DNA of 64,000 nt from the NCBI RefSeq assembly GCF_900177425.1, contig NZ_LT840184.1:4194263-4258262 (forward strand), in the 5' to 3' direction. Under the pieces are notes generated by a model. That model was not told where the DNA came from. It worked only from the letters and a program-made list of their open reading frames with translations, and searched no databases. Every line of letters begins with the position of its first letter. Positions within the stretch are counted from its first letter, which is position 1. Origin of the DNA: Paenibacillus uliginis N3/975. GTDB taxonomy: Bacteria; Bacillota; Bacilli; Paenibacillales; Paenibacillaceae. Shown piece after piece: positions 1-7,371 of the stretch. Both the position numbers and the translations under genes were made by a program.

Positions 1-130
1 TCAAATTCGGTGTGTGGAATGCTGGTGCGGCAACTGGTGATAATCTGAATATTTTGATTTCCTCCACCACAACAAATCGCTGCCCCGTTGACTTGAGCTT
101 AAATTTCTTTCCTATCTCGACCTTGCTCAT
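1..130 (-). CDS. partial phage early-operon protein, 3' end outside window
   Basis: An open frame starts at ATG 130 behind a good AGGAGGTGAAAC ribosome site (about 140-148) and runs off the left edge after about 43 codons. The visible start MSKVEIGKKF is basic and matches no family I can name. It is the most downstream visible member of the leftward early operon, so replication or recombination genes probably follow outside the window. Real gene likely; function unknown. Confidence 0.6.
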   Translation of the reverse strand, partial: MSKVEIGKKFKLKSTGQRFVVVEEIKIFRLSPVAAPAFHTPNL

Positions 131-163
131 CTCCTGTTTCACCTCCTTCCAGTGAATGATGTT

Positions 164-343
164 TTATATGACTTCCTGCATTACATCCCGACGATCACCC
201 CACAGTTTCAATAGCTCCTGACGGCATCTCCGGTATTCTCCACGAGCATCCAGCGCTTCCAGGTATCTGCGCTCAGCCAGCATACGCCGTTCAGCTTGCA
301 AGGCTTGTACCATCTTCTTGCGTAGTTCATTTGCTGCGTTCAA
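164..343 (-). CDS. small charged phage protein, 59 aa
   Basis: A TTG start at 343 lies behind AAGGAGAAGC. The protein is highly charged and predicted helical, rich in Arg, Glu and Leu (ends RDVMQEVI). It overlaps the end of the upstream 38-aa gene by 17 nt, as expected in a tightly packed phage early operon. No domain is recognised; coding is inferred from the ribosome site, operon packing and full-length frame. Confidence 0.55.
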   Translation of the reverse strand: MNAANELRKKMVQALQAERRMLAERRYLEALDARGEYRRCRQELLKLWGDRRDVMQEVI

Positions 344-443
344 GTTTGCTTCTCCTTTCTTTCATCTCTGCTACCATCCAAAGCCGGAAGACAAACAATG
401 CATTGATGAGGACCCAAGCTGCGACGATCAGCAATGCGGTCAT
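327..443 (-). CDS. small single-pass membrane protein, 38 aa
   Basis: It starts at ATG 443, overlapping the TGA of the preceding gene (ATGA-type coupling). The first about 25 residues form one hydrophobic helix (MTALLIVAAWVLINALFVF), followed by a basic tail (KERRSKLERSK), so N-out/C-in insertion is expected. Function unknown. Too short for standard gene finders, but coupling on both sides supports it. Confidence 0.5.
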   Translation of the reverse strand: MTALLIVAAWVLINALFVFRLWMVAEMKERRSKLERSK

Positions 444-601
444 TGTGATTCCCTGATGCGAGGAAAGTCGCGTTCGATCATTGCGATTTCCATCAGGACG
501 AAGTCAATTTTCGCGGGATTCACAAGGCCACTTTCTGAGAATATGTGAAGGTTGTTATAGTGGCTCATGACTTCCACAGGGATTTCATTAATCTGCGTCA
601 C
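440..601 (-). CDS. small phage protein, 53 aa
   Basis: A GTG start at 601 overlaps the stop of the upstream gene (TCGTGACG), and its own TGA overlaps the next ATG. The sequence is acidic and soluble (ends IERDFPRIRESQ). No family recognised. Support comes from translational coupling inside the leftward early operon. Confidence 0.5.
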   Translation of the reverse strand: MTQINEIPVEVMSHYNNLHIFSESGLVNPAKIDFVLMEIAMIERDFPRIRESQ

Positions 602-855
602 GAGTACTTCGCCTCCATTTCATCTAATTTGACGGTGATCTCTTGCACCCAATCCATATCCCCCGCTGTCTGTGCTTCAAGCGCCAGGTTCTTCAACTCA
701 TCCGTCTCTCGGACTAGCATGAGGTTGTCCATCAATAGTGGGAAAAGCAATCTCATCTCAAGATTTCTGACTTTAAGCTCGCCACTATGATGGTCAATTA
801 TCATTTGTACAAGCTCGGCTAGTTTACGGTGTGCTGGGTGGATGATGACTGCCAT
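598..855 (-). CDS. phage early protein, 85 aa
   Basis: I chose ATG 855 (MAVIIHPAHRK) rather than a further-upstream start because GGACGGTGAT sits just before it. The protein is alpha-helical and charged with a C-terminal coiled-coil-like stretch ending KLDEMEAKYS. It is coupled to the next gene by a TCGTGA overlap. Family not recognised. Confidence 0.6.
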   Translation of the reverse strand: MAVIIHPAHRKLAELVQMIIDHHSGELKVRNLEMRLLFPLLMDNLMLVRETDELKNLALEAQTAGDMDWVQEITVKLDEMEAKYS

Positions 856-860
856 GTTAA

Positions 861-1304
861 TCACCGTCCTTCGTTGATGATCTTTGCGCAACTACGGCAC
901 AACTTCAGATCATCTATTTCAGTCATCCCGGGTTGCTGCTGACACAATGGGCAGCACGATAATGAAATCGCCTGTTGTACTGATGGAATCCACTCTTCAA
1001 TAAATTTGATTCCCGCGTCATAATCTTTTTCAAGGGTGTCACGGTATGATCGAATCGGCTTAAACCACTGCCTGTACTCACTCCAGAGCATTGAAAATCC
1101 ACGCCGCTTATTAGCCTTAAAATTCTCTGAATCCGGATCTCCCAACAGTTCGATCATCCGAGCTCTTCCCCTCACTCGAAGCGCTTCTTGATCTTTACGC
1201 GTGCAAATCACGCGCTTTTTCAATGCCTCAATTTGCTTTTCATACAAGCTCAGACGTTCTTGTAATGATTGCACTTCAACTGATGTCAAAAACTTTGCCT
1301 GCAT
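861..1304 (-). CDS. phage protein with coiled coil and C-terminal zinc-ribbon-like motif
   Basis: 147 aa. The N-terminal third is a coiled coil (about residues 10-50). The C-terminus carries two cysteine pairs, CCPLC and CRSC, about 17 residues apart, resembling a small zinc ribbon. Such proteins often bind nucleic acid, but that is inference. It overlaps the 3' end of the DUF3102 gene by 29 nt, so the two are probably cotranscribed. Confidence 0.65.
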   Translation of the reverse strand: MQAKFLTSVEVQSLQERLSLYEKQIEALKKRVICTRKDQEALRVRGRARMIELLGDPDSENFKANKRRGFSMLWSEYRQWFKPIRSYRDTLEKDYDAGIKFIEEWIPSVQQAISLSCCPLCQQQPGMTEIDDLKLCRSCAKIINEGR

Positions 1305-2172
1305 CCTCCCCTACCTCCTCAATAATTGGATTCTGTAATGCTTGGTTCCATTTGGCCCGATTGCGACTGATTGTTTCATCCAACTCCGCCCAAAATTTAG
1401 CGGCGTATTCTTGAGCTTCACGGTGATCTGAAATGGATGAGAAGTACATCAGAGCGCTTGACAGATCGACATCCACATAGGCCCTTGTTTTGTTCAGTGA
1501 CTCCTTCATTTTTCGAAGATTTGAACGGGCATTTTCATCAGCGGTATTCCGCTCAAGCATTTCGTCTTCCATCCTGCGATTAGCTTGATACAAACGCTGG
1601 TTTTCCTCGATCAGCTCACGCAGCTTCTTTTCATCCTCCGGTGAACGTTGTGTGTTGGATTTTAACGTTTCAATCTGTTGGGCAAGAGCATGCTTTTGTG
1701 CTATTGCAGCCTGCTTGTCCATCTCAGCTTCGTGAGCTCGCTGTTCGGCTGCTGCCCTATCCTGTTCTGCATTCTTTAGCGCCTTCTTCACTTCCCGGAG
1801 TTCACGGACCGTCATTTCATCAACTGTCTTCGTTTCTCCCGTTGAAGGGATTTCGTGTTCCTGTTCGATGAACTCTTCCCTGTCGATAGATTCTGGAAGT
1901 GAGAGCATTTCAAAGATTTTGCTTGTTTCCAAAAGCGACGACGTCGTCGTATTTGAGAACTGCTCATACGCCTGAATCATTCGCTGTGCGGTTCGCGGAA
2001 TTAAATCAACCTGTTCAAGCCATGTTTCCCATTGCCCATGAGCCAAGTCATTTTCCTTTACGTGCATTAATCGTTTGCCGATCTCGAATACTGACTGTCC
2101 GGCGATTTGTTTGTAACTGTTTATTTCAGCGGTTATAATCTGAAGATCGTTAGATAATGTTAGCTCGTTCAT
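1276..2172 (-). CDS. DUF3102-family phage protein with long coiled coil
   Basis: 298 aa from ATG 2172, which has GGATGGTGAG just upstream. Residues about 5-75 match the DUF3102 pattern seen in phage and plasmid proteins (ITAEINSYKQIAGQSVFEIG, then HGQWETWLE and PRTAQRM). Residues about 125-225 are a long Glu/Lys/Gln-rich coiled coil. DUF3102 proteins usually sit in early regions beside regulators, as here; their molecular role is not settled. It overlaps the upstream HTH gene by 23 nt. Confidence 0.75.
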   Translation of the reverse strand: MNELTLSNDLQIITAEINSYKQIAGQSVFEIGKRLMHVKENDLAHGQWETWLEQVDLIPRTAQRMIQAYEQFSNTTTSSLLETSKIFEMLSLPESIDREEFIEQEHEIPSTGETKTVDEMTVRELREVKKALKNAEQDRAAAEQRAHEAEMDKQAAIAQKHALAQQIETLKSNTQRSPEDEKKLRELIEENQRLYQANRRMEDEMLERNTADENARSNLRKMKESLNKTRAYVDVDLSSALMYFSSISDHREAQEYAAKFWAELDETISRNRAKWNQALQNPIIEEVGEDAGKVFDIS

Positions 2173-2386
2173 ACTCACCATCCTTTTCATCAGTAGCAGT
2201 ACAAGAAATACTGATCGTAATTCCAAGTGCATCGCAGACTTTATTTATCGAGTCTTCGTTCCATCTACGTTCACCTGCCAACAAATCATGTATGTGCTGA
2301 TAGCTGTATCCTGTTGCACGGGCAATTTCGGCTTTCCTCATTCCCGTTTTCTCCATAACCACCTTAACTGCCTTGGAAAAATCCAT
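2150..2386 (-). CDS. Cro-like XRE-family HTH protein
   Basis: 78 aa; the helix-turn-helix spans about residues 14-40 (RKAEIARATGYSYQHIHDLLAGE). ATG 2386 has an ideal AGGAGGTG site 8 nt upstream. It is the first gene of the leftward early operon and is transcribed divergently from the repressor at 2,606 across a multi-operator region, the position of a Cro-type early regulator. That role is inferred from layout. Confidence 0.8.
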   Translation of the reverse strand: MDFSKAVKVVMEKTGMRKAEIARATGYSYQHIHDLLAGERRWNEDSINKVCDALGITISISCTATDEKDGEYERANII

Positions 2387-2420
2387 TATGTTGCTCACCT
2401 CCTGTGATTCGTATTATCAC

Positions 2421-2581
2421 GCTAATAGCTTTATTTATCAAAGTGAAAAATAAAGCATATTGCGTTATTTTAGAGATATTTTAAGCTATATACAGCTTAA
2501 TGCTTGATTTTTCTCCTATTTCCAGCTATTTGCGTGTTTACTTTTAAATATTTTAGTGATAGTATCTATTCAGCATATAGC
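2421..2581. promoter_or_regulatory. divergent lysis/lysogeny control region with five operator-like sites
   Basis: Four copies of a GC-N5-GC motif with A/T-rich centre are present: GCTAATAGC (2421-2429), GCATATTGC (2455-2463), GCTATTTGC (2525-2533) and GCATATAGC (2573-2581). A 20-bp palindrome, TTAAGCTATATACAGCTTAA, is at 2481-2500. A rightward promoter TTTACT-N17-TAGTAT (2537-2565) overlaps this set and would drive the repressor. The arrangement resembles a lambdoid OL/OR switch; which protein binds which site is inference. Confidence 0.7.
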
Positions 2582-2605
2582 TTTATTTTTAAGGAGCGAT
2601 GAGAA

Positions 2606-2992
2606 TTGGATAACAGTAACCGTATAAGAGAACGCAGAAAAGAATTGGGGTTAAGCGGTCCAGAGGTGGCTGCCGAACTCGGAATTTCAACTCAGTACCT
2701 GTATGATATTGAACGGGGAAAACGTGGACTAAGTGGAGAAATATTAATTAACGTGTCAGAAATATTAAAAGCAACAACCGACTATTTGCTGAAGAAAACG
2801 TCCCTCAATTTTTATGGTGTTGATATTACAAATAAAAACTCCGATCCTCATGAGGAGTCGGAGTTAGCTGATATTCCTATTGAAAAGTTAAACCAATTTA
2901 AACTTACGTATAAGGGGCATGAATTAAGTAAAGAAGAGGCGGATGACGTTATCAATCTTTTAGAAGCTGCTTTGAAACGCTGGAAAAAATAA
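2606..2992 (+). CDS. phage repressor-like XRE HTH protein
   Basis: 128 aa from a TTG start behind AAGGAGCGATGAG. An N-terminal HTH spans residues about 5-60 (ELGLSGPEVAAELGISTQYL, then DIERGKRGLS). The C-terminal half is acidic and ends in a helix (LINLLEAALKRWKK-like); it has no S24 peptidase or ImmA-type motif. It is divergent from the Cro-like gene, so it is the best candidate for the lysogeny repressor. Without a self-cleavage domain, SOS induction would have to act indirectly, for example through the LexA-box HTH gene downstream. Confidence 0.8.
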   Translation: MDNSNRIRERRKELGLSGPEVAAELGISTQYLYDIERGKRGLSGEILINVSEILKATTDYLLKKTSLNFYGVDITNKNSDPHEESELADIPIEKLNQFKLTYKGHELSKEEADDVINLLEAALKRWKK

Positions 2993-3092
2993 GGTTATCC
3001 AAGTAAGTGTTCACTTCAGAAACATCGATACCTTTATTAGTAAGCATCTTCAAATAATCTTCTAAACTAATGTCAGCTTCTGATTTTTGCAT
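2952..3092 (-). CDS. possible small protein antisense to the repressor 3' end, 46 aa
   Basis: An ATG at 3092 follows a TGGAGGGC ribosome site and reads 46 codons leftward (starts MQKSEADISLEDYL), ending 41 nt inside the repressor gene on the other strand. It is acidic and helical. No family recognised. The good ribosome site supports it; the antisense overlap argues for caution. It could be a small antirepressor or simply an antisense frame. Confidence 0.35.
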   Translation of the reverse strand: MQKSEADISLEDYLKMLTNKGIDVSEVNTYLDNLIFSSVSKQLLKD

Positions 3093-3177
3093 GTACAGCC
3101 CTCCAGTAATAGTGCAATGCCTGATTTTTCCGTGTGAGATTGTAAAAAAAGCATATCATAAAACCGAACAAAAAACG

Positions 3178-3191
3178 AGAACGAATGTTCC
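3178..3191. promoter_or_regulatory. candidate LexA (SOS) box
   Basis: AGAAC-GAAT-GTTCC matches the Gram-positive LexA consensus CGAAC-N4-GTTCG at 8 of 10 fixed positions. It lies 20 nt upstream of the ATG of the HTH gene at 3,212, where it would repress that gene until DNA damage. Confidence 0.6.
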
Positions 3192-3211
3192 GAAAACGAA
3201 AGGAGTTATGA

Positions 3212-3433
3212 ATGAGTTTCCAGCTCGGGGATTGCACCCTGCTGGAACGACTAAATGAGAAGGGATGGACACAAGCAGAGTTTGCTAAACGTATGGGTGT
3301 TTCACGCCAGTATGTAAGTAAGCTCATCAATGGAGAACGCAAGATGTCCCTCGAATTTGCCTTTAATGCTGCTCACATTTTAGGCTGCCGCATCACAGAT
3401 TTATACATCCTCAAAGTCGTTCGCAGGAGTTGA
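3212..3433 (+). CDS. XRE-family HTH regulator under a LexA-like box
   Basis: 73 aa with ribosome site AAAGGAG. The HTH spans about residues 18-45 (TQAEFAKRMGVSRQYVSKLI) and is almost the whole protein. Because an SOS-type box lies just upstream, this may be the damage-induced trigger that competes with the repressor; that is inference. It could also be a simple immunity regulator. Confidence 0.75.
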   Translation: MSFQLGDCTLLERLNEKGWTQAEFAKRMGVSRQYVSKLINGERKMSLEFAFNAAHILGCRITDLYILKVVRRS

Positions 3434-3923
3434 GTGGTTTTCACTCTCCCCCGGGCTACTTGTCACCCAAACGGGTGACACATCACTCCTTAGTTACAAA
3501 ACCTTCCTAGCACCACCCCCTTTAAAGTTTTTTGGACGCAAAAAGGCCACTACAAATATCAAATAAGATAAGAAGTATCTCTTTTGAAATTCAAAATTCA
3601 ATAAGTGTGCGTATAACTATCACTATTGAACTTTTTTTTAAAAGAGATGATGCTTCTGTCCTCAAACTTGATTTTGTAGCGGCCTTTGTAAACCACTAAT
3701 CAATAATTAATCTACTTAGAAAGCCCCTTCTGCCCAGGCTAGGAGTAAGTTAATTGGTAAATATATGATATGGTTCTCATAATAGCACATAATATATTCA
3801 AGGTTCAATCTCTAATTTTCTTTTTCATTTCCTCGACATTATTTGAATGCTGCAGATTTTTGGGGCTAAACAAGATTACCTGAATCTGCTAGACTTTAAG
3901 TAATAATTATATGAGGTGAGAAA
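3434..3923. repeat. intergenic region with short hairpin and a 148-bp imperfect palindrome
   Basis: No gene is supported here. A perfect hairpin TGTCACCC-AAAC-GGGTGACA lies at 3461-3480. Positions 3541-3688 form a long imperfect inverted repeat: AAAGGCC(A/G)CTACAAA, (A)AGAAG..ATCTCTTTT and TTCAAT on the left arm recur inverted on the right arm in the same order. This could be a MITE-like remnant or a long folded RNA. The rest to 3,923 is A/T-rich promoter-like sequence for the lipoprotein gene. Confidence 0.6.
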
Positions 3924-4493
3924 GTGAAGAAAACATGGGTGTTTACTGTGCTGATTCTCATATTACTTGCTGTTACGGCTTGTGGTAACTCAGAGGGAAA
4001 ATCAGTTGATCAAAGTCGTCAATTATTACTTAAAGAAGCTGAGCTTTACATTAAATTAATGGAAATGGGAGAAACAGAAGAAGCAAAATCGTCATCCGAA
4101 TTTATTCGGAACCTGGCAGATGGTGAGGACAAGAAACAATTTCTTGAGTTGGCAGATCTAATGGATCAAGAGGATGTAGAAAAAGTGCGGGCTTTGCATG
4201 CGAAATTAGGCGGGGAATACATTGAGCCTAAAACCACCTCGAATGTTCTAACTGAAGCAAACGATAAATTTGCTGCTCTTTCTATTGAAGCTGCTCAAAT
4301 ATACGTTGAGTCTGTCGGTCCCGTATCGTTAGAAAATCGAACTGACATCGCTGATCTTATTAAGAGTAATTATCTTCTTTTATCAGAAGAACAGCAAAAT
4401 GATTTCGAGGAACTTGCTAAATTTATCGAAAATGATAACAAAGACAAAGCTATAGAATTACATCAAAAACTCAAAGATAAATATGGCCTATAA
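3924..4493 (+). CDS. secreted lipoprotein, unknown function
   Basis: 189 aa. The N-terminus is a lipoprotein signal ending in lipobox AVTAC (Cys20), so the mature protein should be anchored to the outer face of the membrane. The rest is Glu/Lys-rich and helical and appears to hold two related halves (LADGEDKKQFLELADLM versus LSEEQQNDFEELAKFIE, each followed by a KA..LH..L pattern). It ends in its own terminator, so it is probably monocistronic; it may be a lysogenic-conversion gene. No family recognised. Confidence 0.7.
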   Translation: MKKTWVFTVLILILLAVTACGNSEGKSVDQSRQLLLKEAELYIKLMEMGETEEAKSSSEFIRNLADGEDKKQFLELADLMDQEDVEKVRALHAKLGGEYIEPKTTSNVLTEANDKFAALSIEAAQIYVESVGPVSLENRTDIADLIKSNYLLLSEEQQNDFEELAKFIENDNKDKAIELHQKLKDKYGL

Positions 4494-4499
4494 TAATTA

Positions 4500-4532
4500 A
4501 ACCTGTCGGCATCTTAGCTGACAGGTTTTTTA
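4500..4532 (+). terminator. Rho-independent terminator
   Basis: The stem ACCTGTC...GACAGGT is followed by TTTTTT on the plus strand. It ends the lipoprotein transcript and lies between convergent genes. Confidence 0.85.
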
Positions 4533-4562
4533 ATGTTTCGTCATTGTAATTATTACAGTTCT

Positions 4563-4901
4563 TTAAGTGGCCGAAATTATGTCTTCAATTCGAATCCACT
4601 GCCATTCGTCTGTCTCTATCGACAGCTTAATCTCCCGTCTGAATTTATGGACCATAACAACGATGCCGGTCAATTGCAAATCCTCGTACTCATCAAACAG
4701 TTGCAATGTAATTCTTCGATGGTCATTATAAGATTCGGCCAACGCGCTTTCGATTAGTTCGATTTCCTGCGCATCTAGTATTGGCCTTCCTTTTCGGCAT
4801 TCTTCATGTTGCTGACAAATAATAGCTTCTTTATGCTCAGGCAGCATCATACGGCTTGATTCCCAAAGTCCGTTACCCTCCAGCTTTTTTCGTGTTGTCA
4901 T
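4563..4901 (-). CDS. YolD-like protein
   Basis: 112 aa matching the YolD-like pattern: an N-terminal GLWESSRMMLPEHKEAI segment and a C-terminal beta-rich half (GIVVMVHKFRREIKLSI, then WQWIRIEDIISA). YolD proteins sit beside Y-family polymerases in Bacillus phages and plasmids and are thought to be UmuD-like partners; the function is not proved. The ATGA overlap with uvrX indicates coupled translation in an SOS-type operon. Confidence 0.85.
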   Translation of the reverse strand: MTTRKKLEGNGLWESSRMMLPEHKEAIICQQHEECRKGRPILDAQEIELIESALAESYNDHRRITLQLFDEYEDLQLTGIVVMVHKFRREIKLSIETDEWQWIRIEDIISAT

Positions 4902-6169
4902 TTATAGTGTCCTCCAATCTTAGCTGAACGATCAAGCGCTTGGCCTGCTGCTGTCATCGATGCAGCTCTGATGAGAATAGAATTACCGTATTTGTTTTTC
5001 AAAGCATCAGTAGCTTTTTCCAAGGCCATGGACTTCTCCCTACCTGAATCAAACAGCGACATTTGATATTCCGTATCTGGTGTCAGCTGCGTCAAACTTA
5101 TGCCTACACGCCGGACCGGCAGACCGTCCCAATACAACTCAAGAAGCCTACACGCCCATCGGTAGACTTGATTAGTAATATTGGAGGGGTCCTCCATCTT
5201 CATTTGATGGTTAAATCCTGTGGGATGGTCATAATCTGCCCCCATACAGCCAACAGATACCACATGACCCATACAACCAAGAGCACGGCAACGCTGGCAG
5301 ACCAGCTCCGTTAGTTCCAACAGTATGACCTTAATCTCCGCCAAAGTGCCATAATCCCTAGGGAGCGTCATCATATGCCCTACAGACTTGGGGGCGACCT
5401 GATGTGTCCCTGGCCGTACTGGGCTGTCGTCAATTCCGTTGGCAATACGCCAATACATCTCTGCCTGAATATCTGAGTTTTTACCAAACTTCCGGCGCAT
5501 CATCTGCTTTAACTTACCAAGCGTTGTTTCTGCAACGCTGCCGATCGTAGGCATGCCCATCGAGACAAAATGACGTGTCATACGGCTTCCAGCCATAAAC
5601 ATATCACTCACGGGCCGTTTCCAAAGCGTTTCGGGAAGCATTTCTTTGGTCAAGGTGTATATGCCGGATGAATTTTTCTTGGCGTAATTGTCACACGCTG
5701 TCTTTGCTAGGATTTTGGTTTCTGAAATGCCAAAACGGGCATATACTCCCGTTGACTCTTGGATATGATTTTGAATAATTTGCGCAAGTTCCTTTGGTGT
5801 GCAGCCGAACAGGTGTAAAGAGCCGGTTACATCCAGAAACTGCTCATCGATGCTGTACGGCTCCACAAGGTCTGTATACTGCTTGTATATCTCCGTAATT
5901 TGCATGGACACATCTATATACTTTTGCATCCGCGGTCTAATAACAACAAGATCAGGGCATTTGGCGACTGCCTCCCCTATCCTCTCTGCAGTCGTTATCC
6001 CTTTTGACTTGGCAATTGGGCAAGCTGCCAGTACGATGCCAGACCGCCGCTCTGGGTCCCCTGCAACTACTAGTGGACGATCTTTGTACTGTGGATGGTC
6101 TACTTTTTCCACACTTGCATAAAAAGATTGGCAGTCTGCCAACATGACCACTCGGTTCGATGCCTTCAC
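4898..6169 (-). CDS. uvrX: Y-family translesion DNA polymerase (UvrX-like)
   Basis: 423 aa from GTG 6169. This start has AGAGGGTG upstream and overlaps the previous stop as GTGA, so I prefer it to the longer frame. Palm motifs are clear: LADCQSFYASVE near the N-terminus and PYSIDEQFLDVTG carrying the second acidic pair. Helix-hairpin-helix and little-finger regions follow. It should copy past DNA lesions. LexA-like boxes ahead of the operon (6569-6605) support DNA-damage induction. Confidence 0.92.
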   Translation of the reverse strand: MKASNRVVMLADCQSFYASVEKVDHPQYKDRPLVVAGDPERRSGIVLAACPIAKSKGITTAERIGEAVAKCPDLVVIRPRMQKYIDVSMQITEIYKQYTDLVEPYSIDEQFLDVTGSLHLFGCTPKELAQIIQNHIQESTGVYARFGISETKILAKTACDNYAKKNSSGIYTLTKEMLPETLWKRPVSDMFMAGSRMTRHFVSMGMPTIGSVAETTLGKLKQMMRRKFGKNSDIQAEMYWRIANGIDDSPVRPGTHQVAPKSVGHMMTLPRDYGTLAEIKVILLELTELVCQRCRALGCMGHVVSVGCMGADYDHPTGFNHQMKMEDPSNITNQVYRWACRLLELYWDGLPVRRVGISLTQLTPDTEYQMSLFDSGREKSMALEKATDALKNKYGNSILIRAASMTAAGQALDRSAKIGGHYK

Positions 6170-6552
6170 TGTTCGCACCCTCTGTCCGAAATATTTAAAC
6201 CCAAGTAAGTGTAAGACCGCTGAATAACCTCTGCTTCGATCAGCCCCCAAAGCATAGACAGCTTATGATGATATCCTCTGCAAATAAACTCAACTTCAAT
6301 GCCGAGCTTTGTCCTTCGCTCTTCATAAACTTTCAAACCGCACTCACGCATGTCTCTTCGTACTTGAGCCAAATCACCTAAAGCAGCTGCCTGTAAATGA
6401 TCGATTATAACGTTAGTCATTTCTGATGTCTTTAAATCTGACACGCAAAGAATCGCTCGATCCTTTTCAAGAACATCAAGCAACAAAGGGATCAAAGTGT
6501 AATCCTTAACCAGTTTAGTTTCTTCTGGCTCTAACCCAATACTCAACATCAT
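6166..6552 (-). CDS. first gene of the UvrX operon, unknown function
   Basis: 128 aa, helical, no recognised domain. Its TGA overlaps the GTG start of uvrX. It is the first gene behind two LexA-like boxes, so it should be damage-induced with the polymerase. It contains an HxxL-rich centre (IDHLQAAALGDLAQVRRDM) and a C-terminal YHHKLSMLWGLIEAEVIQ segment. A UmuD-like accessory role is only a guess from context. Confidence 0.7.
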   Translation of the reverse strand: MMLSIGLEPEETKLVKDYTLIPLLLDVLEKDRAILCVSDLKTSEMTNVIIDHLQAAALGDLAQVRRDMRECGLKVYEERRTKLGIEVEFICRGYHHKLSMLWGLIEAEVIQRSYTYLGLNISDRGCEQ

Positions 6553-6568
6553 TCCTCACCTCAAAAAG

Positions 6569-6605
6569 AGAACGTTTGTTTGTATTATATGCGAACGTTC
6601 GTTCT
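6569..6605 (-). promoter_or_regulatory. two LexA-like SOS boxes for the uvrX operon
   Basis: CGAAC-GTTC-GTTCT (6592-6605) matches the Gram-positive LexA consensus closely. AGAAC-GTTT-GTTTG (6569-6582) is a weaker second copy, 23 nt away. Both lie 17-53 nt upstream of the first operon gene. Confidence 0.8.
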
Positions 6606-6677
6606 TTTATCAATGACAAAAGAAGGAATTCAATTGTGTTTGAAGAATAAACGACCAGAAGAGAAAAGGGGGTTGCC

Positions 6678-6875
6678 TTGCTCATGTGGAGAAAAGAAAT
6701 ACTTGCGGCAATTGAGAAGAAACAATCAGTTACAATCAGGTTGATGGATGGAGAAATACTGCAAGGGATCGCCGAGACTTGCGCGGATCGGGTTAAGATT
6801 CGAAGTGATAATGGAGTGGTTTACATACCTATTTTGGATATCGATCATGTAAGTAGGTTAATTCAATTACGATAA
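6678..6875 (+). CDS. small beta-rich protein, 65 aa
   Basis: A TTG start (or ATG 6684) follows AAGGGGG. The pattern IRLMDGEILQGIAETCADRVKIR then YIPILDIDHVSRL looks like a small Sm/LSM-type barrel (a Hfq-like DG motif), but it is too short for a firm call. It is monocistronic with a strong terminator 3 nt after its stop. Confidence 0.65.
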   Translation: MLMWRKEILAAIEKKQSVTIRLMDGEILQGIAETCADRVKIRSDNGVVYIPILDIDHVSRLIQLR

Positions 6876-6877
6876 AA

Positions 6878-6908
6878 CAAAAGACCCTTAATCGATAGGG
6901 TCTTTTTT
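6878..6908. terminator. bidirectional terminator
   Basis: The stem AAGACCCT...AGGGTCTT has T-runs on both sides, between convergent genes. Confidence 0.85.
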
Positions 6909-7103
6909 GTATTCAATCAAGTCTGAAATATTGCTGATCTCTAAAGCAAGCATTACCTTCTCCAGATTCTCAGGAGACCAATGCTTCGATTTGTTCTTAA
7001 CCATGTCATCAACAGTATTCCAGCGTATCCCCGTCATCTCGCTTAATTGCTTTGTATTAATACGCTTTTCGTCCATGAGCTCACTTAATTTTAAATACAG
7101 CAT
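6888..7103 (-). CDS. YozG-like short XRE HTH regulator
   Basis: 71 aa from ATG 7103 with TGAGGTGAG ribosome site. The HTH (INTKQLSEMTGIRWNTVDDMVKN) fills most of the protein. It is divergent from the toxin-like gene at 7,237, and three near-identical operators lie between them, so it most likely represses itself and that gene. Confidence 0.8.
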   Translation of the reverse strand: MLYLKLSELMDEKRINTKQLSEMTGIRWNTVDDMVKNKSKHWSPENLEKVMLALEISNISDLIEYKKDPID

Positions 7104-7147
7104 TATACTCACCTCATATTTAATATACCCCAACACATAAAAAACAT

Positions 7148-7204
7148 CAACGATATTAGTTAATTATTTCAACTATTTTAGTTGATGATCAACGATATTC
7201 GTTG
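7148..7204. promoter_or_regulatory. three tandem operators between HTH and toxin-like genes
   Basis: CAACGATATTAGTTA (7148-7162), CAACTATTTTAGTTG (7170-7184) and CAACGATATTCGTTG (7190-7204) are copies of one near-palindrome spaced 20-22 bp, about two helical turns. A TATAAT-like -10 follows at about 7205-7210, so binding here would block rightward transcription. Confidence 0.8.
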
Positions 7205-7236
7205 TATAATAAGAGTATAAGGAGGTGAAAGAAAAA

Positions 7237-7356
7237 ATGCGAAAGACGAGAAAAGAAGAACGACGCGATGAACGGACTGCAAAGATCATGCTAATGACTG
7301 CAATCATCAGCTTGATTGTCTCGATCATCACCCTCATCACCGCTCTGGTTCGCTAA
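7237..7356 (+). CDS. small hydrophobic protein, type I toxin/holin-like, 39 aa
   Basis: ATG 7237 follows AAGGAGGTGAAAG. The N-terminus is very basic (MRKTRKEERRDERTAK), followed by one transmembrane helix (MLMTAIISLIVSIITLITAL) and a final Arg. Length and shape resemble the putative holin-like toxins and BsrG/TxpA-type membrane toxins of Bacillota prophages. It is controlled by three operators and possibly by an antisense RNA over its 3' end. The toxin role is inference. Confidence 0.7.
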   Translation: MRKTRKEERRDERTAKIMLMTAIISLIVSIITLITALVR

Positions 7357-7371
7357 TCAGACGACCCGGAA

